Shown here piece after piece: positions 56,561 through 64,000 of a stretch of 64,000 bases of DNA; the stretch's first letter is position 1; each line of letters begins with the position of its first letter. The stretch covers positions 1 through 64,000 of the forward strand of contig WNNJ02000867.1 of NCBI GenBank assembly GCA_012934845.2. Direction: 5' to 3'. Origin of the DNA: Pomphorhynchus laevis (lineage: Eukaryota > Acanthocephala > Palaeacanthocephala > Echinorhynchida > Pomphorhynchidae). A model generated the notes under the pieces. It was not told where the DNA came from. It worked only from the letters and a program-made list of their open reading frames with translations, and did not search any database. Position numbers and translations under genes: made by a program.

Positions 56561-58190
56561 GTGTAGTTCATTAGTATTATATGCTATAATTAATCGATAT
56601 ATAAATATGTTCAAAAGCAATGGGATGTACTGATAACAAATTTAAAGTTAAATGATCACGCACATTCTTTCATTATTTGCCAAGTCTCATTGATTTGGTA
56701 ATGAAATATTTAGTGGAAAGATTGAATTATGAAAATTTATTAAAATTATACAAAATTTAATAAATCCGAGAGATATTTATTGATCAGATTGTTTTCAAAT
56801 AATCAAATTAATTTTTTTAATTATCTCTATTTAGTAGTCAAATGAGTAAATACTTTGATTTTAGACAAGTTTGATACTCATACACAGCGATTATATTAAA
56901 CCAAATTTGGAATTTTTGACAATTCTGCAAAGGGGATGAGATTAAATGGAAATGAAAATTGATTGAAGTTTTAGAACAGTTTATGATAATAGTTAATATT
57001 ATATTATAATATATAATATTGATCAATTGTTACTTTATTGCTTATACAACAATTAAAATGTATCCATCCTTGCCTGTATTTTAATATTATTATTTCTCTT
57101 GCAATTATTGTTTTCAATTGTTTCTTTTTAATGAATGACTCTGTTCTATAATAGATACATATGATCAGATTAGAACAATTTTGTTAATATTGATAATATT
57201 GCTTTTCAATTACATTTTCAATAAATTTAAACGTGAATTCAAATTAAAAACATTTGACAAAATGTTGGCACTGTTCTATAATAGGGACATATGACACTGT
57301 ACCTTTGACACAACAACTTATTTACAGATTAGAACATTTATCAATATTTTTAAATATTTGATCGACGCAACTGTTTGTCTTTTATCAGTCGCAAGACATA
57401 AATAATAATTTCGCATCATTAATTCTCAAAAATCTTTTCGTTTCCAAGATTCGTTTAAAGTTTAAAAATTTTAAAATTTGCCAGAAATAATGTAATGCTT
57501 ATAAATTTATTATTATTAGAAATTATTCTTTTCTCAGTCAAAAATCCCAATTTCTATCACTTTGACCGTAATTTATAACTTTGACCGTAAGAGTTTGAGA
57601 ATTTATTCCATTAATTTTGTGCTTATTTGTGAAAATTACCTTTGAGTTAGAAAGCGTGTTGGGGCTAGTCTCTTTGGCACTGTTCTATAAACTGTTTTAT
57701 AGGACTTATTTAGCATGTACATTATTATTATTTTTTATCAAAGTAAAGGTGAAAATAAAAACATCATATTTCTCAAAAATATTACAAATGATCGCTATAA
57801 ATTATCAGGTTATGATAAAGGTATGATATCAGGTTATGACATGTTATGACGGGTTATATATCAGGTTACGACGTGAATTCACATGAAAACATTATATTGG
57901 AATTTAATTGTAAATCTACGTCAAATGTTGATATCATAATATATAATTGCTAAATTTGAATTCTTTTTTATTTCCTAGTCCTAGAAAGACAGATTTGCTA
58001 CATCTGATTTGAATATCTAAAGCATATTTTATAAATATAACATGCAAATGTCGATTACTGAAAATTAGCGACATAAATCCAAACTCGGGTGATTTTTATA
58101 TTGTGATGACGAATTGTGGTGTTCAAAATCAGGCAGATTTTCGGTGCTCTCCTCTCTAAATTCACGTATTTTGTAATTTAAATACAAGGT
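56561..58190. other. AT-rich region with minor repeats
   Basis: TTCTATAATAGATACATATGA-type segments recur at 57138, 57270 and (partly) 57677. TTTGACCGTAA is doubled at 57560-57590, and ATCAGGTTATGAC recurs at 57800-57870. No supported gene. Confidence 0.45.
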
Positions 58191-58193
58191 GTA

Positions 58194-58459
58194 TGAACAT
58201 GGAGATAATTTGTAAGTGGCTACAAATCTTCAAGTGGTGAATTTTACAAATCTAAATAACAAGACACACCTTGAATAAAGACAAGATCAATTGCCACCAG
58301 AGTGGTGATACTGGATATCCATATGATCGCATAATGCTACCTAGATCGTATTACAATGGTCTCAATCATACATACCATTCCAATGCGAGCATCAATTTGC
58401 CCAAAAGTTATCCTAAACTAAATGAAACAATGCTAAAATCAATTTTTGGAAACTTTTAA
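58194..58459 (+). CDS. Candidate small two-exon gene
   Basis: An ATG at 58194 (ATGAACATGGAGATAATTT) runs into a strong GTAAGTGG donor at about 58213. An acceptor AATAAAG at about 58280 restores phase exactly, giving MNMEII-YKINCHQSGDTGYPYDRI and on through LPRSYYNGLNHTYHSNASIN to ...LNETMLKSIFGNF and TAA. The intron would be about 68 nt. The product, about 65 residues, is Tyr/Asn-rich with no signal peptide. It was not recognised. The second exon alone is a clean open segment; the first is the weaker part. Confidence 0.35.
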
Positions 58460-59590
58460 CCGTTTTTGTACTTACTAGGTGTTGATTGTCATCAATCGTA
58501 AACTAGCAGTCAATGTTAAATTAAAAATTAAACCGTTTTTGCTTCGACCGATAGTATATGGTTATATTAAGTTAGTAGAATTTATTTGTATCCTGAAATC
58601 ACGGATTTCTGAGTTTTGCTGCCTAATTATGGAAAAGTAAATTATTTTCTAATAGATCTCGCATTTTAATAAAAACCAAAGATATCTGTATGTAGCTGCG
58701 AATTGATCATCACTCGATTTACTTAAGTTACTCTACACATTTAATTGATTCAATTACAAAATCACTAGTTTTTGAAGTATAAATTTATATTCTCTAATAA
58801 AATGGATAATTTATGATATCATGAAATTATACTTTTATTTTTTCAAAAGAATAAATTTTATTAATACATTATTAAAAATACACATATCCAAACGTGTTCT
58901 TTCACGATTGTTTAAAAATGTGAAATCATTGCTCTAGAAAACTATGTTTTGCTGACTGCAATATAAATTACCTACTTTATGTTAAATAAGAACAAACCTT
59001 TTAGTTAAGCGTAATCTTAACGTCATCAAAAAACAGGGACACACTTCAAGGGACACATTCTGAGAATTTGTCATTCAACGTGTGTCTAATCATCTGTAAA
59101 TGAATGTAATCACACTAAATATGGAAATATCTTATTAAGCAGAAATTTCTGTAATTAAATATATAGACACGCACATGTGCAAGTGATCATTTGTAGTGAT
59201 AAAACAATAAAAAACCTTAAGAACAAAAATATTGAAATATCACAAATTTGATCTCAATACAAGAAGCATATCTCAACCAAATCATTCCTATATTATTTTG
59301 TAATGTTTTCATTTCAAACGAAATGACTGTAGCTTAAATTTTAATTAACAAAACCCTTATATAATTATAATATATATTTATATGACTAATATGTTGCATT
59401 TTTGATCTATCATTGAAGTTAAATAGCTCGAACAACGAAAACAGAACCAAAACGGATACTGAAACTATGGACGAATACTTTTCTACAACTTTATCACTGA
59501 TCATCACATGAGCACGTAAATGAAAAATCTACTTTAGGAAAATCCCAGAAGTACTTCACAACAAATAAAGTTGATTTCGTTATTTAAACA
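58460..59590. other. AT-rich intergenic stretch, nothing recognised
   Basis: No supported gene or repeat. Confidence 0.45.
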
Positions 59591-59693
59591 ACTGTTATGC
59601 AGTCAGAACCAGGTTGCATTACTGATCCCCTGGAAGGATTGAGACATAAACACGAAGCAAGTTTTTCCTAAATTGCCCAACGTCAATTAACCT

Positions 59694-59701
59694 TATAAAA
59701 G
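59694..59701 (+). promoter_or_regulatory. TATA box candidate
   Basis: TATAAAAG, 36 bp upstream of the ATG of the small frame at 59730. Spacing suits a start site at 59724-59728 and an almost leaderless transcript. Confidence 0.35.
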
Positions 59702-59729
59702 GGGATAATTTATCTGCATTGTTGTACTC

Positions 59730-59852
59730 ATGCAATCAATTTTGACAATGCAAGGCTATCAGAAAATAAATCTTAGCAGGAGATTATTAGAAAAGCGCCG
59801 ACATATTCATTACAATGGAAGGCTACAAATCCCTACATCACTTGCTTATTAA
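59730..59852 (+). CDS. Short open frame behind a TATA box, unknown product
   Basis: 40 codons, MQSILTMQGYQKINLSRRLL then EKRRHIHYNGRLQIPTSLAY and TAA. Strongly basic, no signal peptide. Complexity is higher than the flanks, and a good TATA box is placed correctly. There is no homology I can name, and a 24-codon frame of similar quality (MQSEPGCITDPLEGLRHKHE) sits just upstream at 59597-59671, so chance is possible. Confidence 0.25.
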   Translation: MQSILTMQGYQKINLSRRLLEKRRHIHYNGRLQIPTSLAY

Positions 59853-61740
59853 ACAGCTTTAATTACATGACCACCCTGCCATTATTGAGTAAAGAAAACA
59901 TTCTATAAATCTGGATATTTAAAGTCATTTTTGATCTTTTGTCAGAAGCCTTTTATATTGGCAAAAATTAAAGATTTAACAATTAGGAAAGCCAATGTAT
60001 GAATTTACTCCGAAGGCAATATCCCACATGACTTAAAAAAATTATTTAAAATTATCAATGAAAACAAAATTGAACACAAAAATTAATAAAATTCAGGCTA
60101 TACGAACGGTTTTGTCTATGATATTGTATGTGATATACAATATTAAACACTTGCAAAATTAATCTAAATATTTTAGACTTATCTTGAACAGTACATATTT
60201 TGAACTTATCTATGCTTCACTTTACGGGTTTGTTTGTAGAAAGCGATTATTTGCAACTCAGAAGATGCTTGTACATAGGAAAGATTCAACGCTGACTCAA
60301 TCACTAAGGCAAATAAAATTCGTGCTTTTTGTACATCAAAAGTAGTTGAGAACAAAAGTAGTTGCCATTTGTAAAGAACATACAATTGACGAGTTCTGTC
60401 AATTAGCTTTAACTAATAGAAGTTACCGTTATGTGATAATGTTACAATGTTGTATCTAAATTATTAACAAAACAGCCTTTACCGTCAAAGATATATTTAA
60501 AGTATACTAACTAAGATCTTACTTAATAGTAGTTCCTTCTTTTATACTCGTCATTGCCAAACCAATAGCGGATAGTCAAGACAAGTTCACACCTGATTTT
60601 TTAGATAAAATATAAAATTAAAGTTATGTTTACTTTCAATTGATAACTTAAATTTATCAAACGTGATGCCCTAAAAGTTAGAGGGTTTCTCCGATTCAAT
60701 GAAACACCAAGCTTAAAATGCACAAATATTTTTGAATGTACAAAAATTGTAAATGAAATAATAATTTATATAATTTACAAATAATGTACAAATATTTTTA
60801 TAATGGAAGGCACCAAATTCCAAATTGCATCTGGTTCATAGCAAATAATACACCAATCTTTCAATTCCATGCAAATAAAACATTTTTTTTCGCAAAGAAA
60901 ATAATTATAAATAATCAAAAATCTGTTGATATATTGAACATATTTATATAAAATATAATATTAGCTTTATTATTTACCATTTTTAGTAAGTAATTAGTAA
61001 TCAATCGTAAAAAATTAGCGCATCGGCATTTTGTCGGGTTAATAACTATTTTAATGTAAGCTATTAAACCTATTAACCTTTTTTAATATAAATTTACTTT
61101 TTATATACTTTTTAGTAAAAGTAAGGGAATACCTTCATCCACTTGATAGTATTTCATTTAGTCATAGCAGCTATAATGAATGAACACTGAATTTGAGGAA
61201 CATCGGGCACCGACATATTGTTCGTATTGAAGCATTTTCAAAATTTTCGATTTGCATTCTTAAAATTTTCGATTGTGAATAAGGATGTCAGCAATACAAC
61301 GTAATAAAATGTATGAAACGTAAAAGCGATTAAATCAACACCTAATTGCAAAAATATTGCAAAATTACGAAATTTGAAAATTACGCTGATAATAATATCG
61401 CTCTGAGAGCAATTAGAACGAGGCTATCGAATGCAACGTATTGACTGAATGTATAACTTGATTTTTGAACATTCCATTTAAATGATATATTTGACTTTTA
61501 ATTCATTTTCAACTATTCCACTTCCTATTTAATCAAACAAAGTTGATTAGAAGGAAAACAAAAACGACAAGTTGAAATAATTATACTTTTAAATCTACAT
61601 CTATTTTATGCATCAAAGTCGAAGTTAGTTTTTTGAAAGAGGACGGTAAAATTGTGAAAGACTGTTGTCGAAAACCTTCGTAAATACAAAGTTTATTTTT
61701 AATAAATCTGATAGAAGTTAAAAAGTTGTCTCACATTTTT
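59853..61740. other. Intergenic stretch, nothing recognised
   Basis: No supported gene, repeat or splice-bounded exon. Confidence 0.45.
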
Positions 61741-61995
61741 TTACAGTCTTACTTAATAAATGGCTAATCGCTTCCAATAACCTTCTCCGTTTACACCGAT
61801 TGCCGCCATCCATTGCTAGCAATTATTCAACGAGTCTTCCATTGCATTATAGTAGCTTATGTACTCTTCTAACCAATTAATGCATCCTGGAAGTACTCTT
61901 CTAACCAATTAATGCATCCTGGAAGCCGGCAGCAATTTAAAAACATCCGGGTGGAATCATCCCTGTCATTGCTAATAGACCTGAAAAACTTTAAT
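61741..61995 (-). CDS. Candidate exon region with a 32-bp tandem duplication
   Basis: After a TTTTTCAG acceptor (about 61983) the minus strand is open through SISNDRDDSTRMFLNCCRLP, GCINWLEEY. A 32-bp segment (TTCCAGGATGCATTAATTGG onward) is then repeated in tandem, which shifts the frame. Without the repeat the frame would continue into ISYYNAMEDSLNNC and a stop. Coding composition is good, identity unknown. The duplication suggests a recently damaged exon or an allele-specific change. Confidence 0.3.
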
Positions 61996-62050
61996 ATTCA
62001 AAATCCATTGATTGTTTAACATAAACAATCTTTCGATTGAACGTTACTTG

Positions 62051-62290
62051 TTATGTTGGTAGTGGCCTGGCCGTCACCACCGTCCCCTTAGGAAATGTTG
62101 TATGATGAAATTCCTCGGTAATTGGTTCGCTCGCGGCATTTACAAGCAAATTCAGTACATTGACCTGAACATTGCGGAGTAATAAACGAACTCTCATATT
62201 ACCGGGTTGAAATCGCTTATAAAGTTTTTGCTTGCGTGCCGTCAACGTAACAAGATCGAGAATTTCAAGCTGCTGCGGAGAATTTCGCTA
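62051..62290 (-). CDS. Candidate terminal exon of an unidentified host gene
   Basis: After GTTTTTTAG (acceptor at about 62283) the minus strand is open for about 78 codons: RNSPQQLEILDLVTLTARKQ, KLYKRFQPGNMRVRLLLRNV, QVNVLNLLVNAASEPITEEF, HHTTFPKGTVVTARPLPT and TAA. Codon complexity and lack of AT bias mark it as real coding sequence. The pattern is that of a folded cytosolic domain with a basic amphipathic helix, but I do not recognise the family. An upstream partner at about 62466-62405 (VFENEYHQFLEFCVGLEQM, after TTTCAG) is likely, although the donor phase does not join the two directly, so another exon or a different junction is needed. Confidence 0.5.
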
Positions 62291-62404
62291 AAAAACGAGA
62301 AAGAATATTTTCAAAACTGTAAATACAATGAGATTAATTGAAGTGTTATATAAAAATAGAATAGCGGTGTTATTTATAAAAAGATTAAATGCAAATCCAG
62401 AGAT

Positions 62405-62466
62405 ACCCATTTGTTCGAGACCAACGCAGAATTCCAAAAACTGATGATATTCATTTTCAAAAACCT
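62405..62466 (-). CDS. Candidate upstream exon of the same gene
   Basis: Between an ACTTTCAG acceptor and a GGGTATCT donor the minus strand reads VFENEYHQFLEFCVGLEQM. It is rich in aromatic and acidic residues and coding-like. It lies 115 bp from the exon at 62290-62051 on the same strand. Confidence 0.4.
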
Positions 62467-62929
62467 GAAAGTTTAGTCATAAATGACAGATAAAAACGCA
62501 CAAACTTCTGTTAGCTTCAGTGTGATCTCAGTCTGTATAGACCATTTAAGTTCACGAACGCAATCTAACGTTGACTTGTGACAACGATACATCTCTGTTT
62601 ATTTTGTTGTATTATGTGTGAATGAAGCCGCCGGCTCTCCCACTAAAGTAAATCTTGATAACATCACAAATACAATTTTGTTTTTCAATAGCAATTTTTG
62701 AATCATCACTACAAATTTAATCAAAGTTGAATTTAGTTTAAAAAGTATAAATTGAGCAGAATTGGCAGTTCATTGTCTATTAAATTATAGTCGAACTTAT
62801 TTAAAAGCAAGAGTCTAATGCTCTTTCACAAAAATAGAGCACGCATTCGATTACATAATAAAAACGATTTTTATTATTTTGCAACCAATCCCTGGTCAAT
62901 TGAACAATTGTGATTTCCGTTAATTTCAG

Positions 62930-62939
62930 CATGTCGAAG
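62930..62939 (+). CDS. Candidate start mini-exon (Met-Ser-Lys) before a perfect donor
   Basis: TTAATTTCAG, then C-ATG-TCG-AAG, then GTAAGT. An acceptor-like sequence one base ahead of an ATG that is followed after three codons by a consensus donor is what a start exon looks like in a genome with spliced-leader trans-splicing, or a 10-nt micro-exon. No further exon was found up to 64000, so the gene would continue beyond the window. Confidence 0.3.
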
Positions 62940-62941
62940 GT

Positions 62942-64000
62942 AAGTTTCTCTATATCAGACAATGCGTACTTTATAAAACTTTATTGTATAAACTCGTCGT
63001 ACTTAATACAACATTACTTCAATTCAGTTTAATTTTTCTCAAATCATTAAAAAATATCGATGTAATGTATTTTACAAATTGCCAACGTATATTTATCAAT
63101 TTCTATTATTTATTTTATCTTAATTATTTTCAAATTTACTCAAAACATTCAAAGCATATCTAAAAATTTCACTTTTAAGTATGCAATGTAACATGAGGTT
63201 AATTTCAATTTTTATAAGAACGCTTAACGAATTTATCGCTTTAACTCAATTAATCAAATGAGAAAATATGTTAATCTCACACGTTAAATTCAATAACCAA
63301 AATCGGTAATTCACGGTCAAATTCTGCTCATTAAAAAACAATAAGAGTCAATGAGCACTTAAGGCACTTTGTGTTGTAGCCAATTGTATTAAACACTTTG
63401 CAAACAATTACAAAACTGTACTCTAGATAAGGACTGTACTAGATTAAACTGTACAAGAGAACTAAATTTATTCAGATAAATCGTAATAAAGATGATACTT
63501 TAAATCTCAAAGTCGAAGATTCAGATAAAAACAGATTATTTTTAAAATTATATAGTCAAATATAAAAATACAGTCATCTATATCGTACATTTTGATAAAA
63601 GGTTCAATTACTAATACACAATGTTAAAACTTTGTAAGATTATTTTTAATTACATTTATGTCGATAACTGCTGTGTACAAATGATTAAAGCAAGATACGT
63701 TTATAAATTCAATAACAACATTAGAAAAAAGTTAGAGTAAATGATGACTCATTACTTAGTGCTTCTTAAGAATCATAATAGTGCTGCGACTTTTATCACT
63801 TTTATTTCTACATTACTGCGTTTCTAGTACAGTTTTAAAACAAGTCATTGTCGGCTTAGTGGCTTTGAAAGGCCAACGTTATTAAGAAAATCCACTAAAG
63901 GAATCGTGTGCGCACTGGATTGAACAATAACAATACTTGAAAGCAACCGTGTCAATAGTAAAGATAAAAAATTAGAAACCAAATAAATATGATGCTTTCG
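62942..64000. other. Possible long first intron, nothing else recognised
   Basis: AT-rich sequence without open frames of coding character. Confidence 0.4.

Overview
This window is strongly A+T-rich eukaryotic DNA, by eye about three quarters A+T. It reads as a gene-poor, repeat-rich stretch of an invertebrate animal genome. The evidence is a two-exon neuronal-calcium-sensor-like gene with a 52-nt GT-AG intron, a Ly6/three-finger secreted protein with a GPI-type tail, APE-type LINEs, a tRNA-headed SINE, a hAT transposon and Penelope-like retroelements. A spiralian such as a flatworm or rotifer would fit, but nothing here fixes the phylum. There are no bacterial operons, CRISPR arrays, rRNA or intact tRNA genes.

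Layout. 0-2 kb: start of the NCS-like gene on the minus strand, running off the left edge, between two copies of a 240-bp repeat. 2.8-8.2 kb: repeats, a Penelope-like RT scrap, a tandem duplication and two direct copies of a SINE-like unit. 8.4-10.7 kb: a retroelement-associated module abutting a 5'-truncated LINE. 13.4-13.9 kb: a young GC-rich LINE 3' end. 16.4-18.8 kb: a decayed hAT transposon. 21.8-22.9 kb: a LINE C-terminal scrap bracketed by about 100-bp direct repeats. 24-28.9 kb: duplications, SINE copies partly as inverted head-to-head pairs, and a candidate host exon. 29-46.3 kb: many copies of a 340-bp dispersed repeat (tandem at 29.6-30.45 kb), two copies of a LINE endonuclease region, a near-perfect 2 x 179-bp palindrome, foldback MITEs and the single-exon Ly6-like gene at 42.4 kb. 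46.3-49.3 kb: a decayed Penelope-like element with a GIY-YIG endonuclease, back to back with a LINE ORF1 relic. 51.0 kb: a Gly/Tyr/Ser-rich protein gene. 52.4-56.6 kb: a cluster of hairpins, a second Penelope-like relic, a LINE RT relic and Penelope-associated hairpins. 58-64 kb: quieter unique sequence with several small candidate genes or exons.

The confident host genes are the NCS-like gene, the Ly6-like gene and the Gly/Tyr-rich gene. They do not form a pathway. NCS proteins are cytosolic or membrane calcium sensors, and the Ly6-like product should sit on the outer cell surface. The most unusual property of the window is the recurrence of near-perfect short inverted duplications. Arms are 13-23 bp with 1-8 nt loops, plus one with 179-bp arms. 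They lie inside unrelated elements and suggest fold-back templated copying. All identifications come from reading the sequence by eye; no database search was run.
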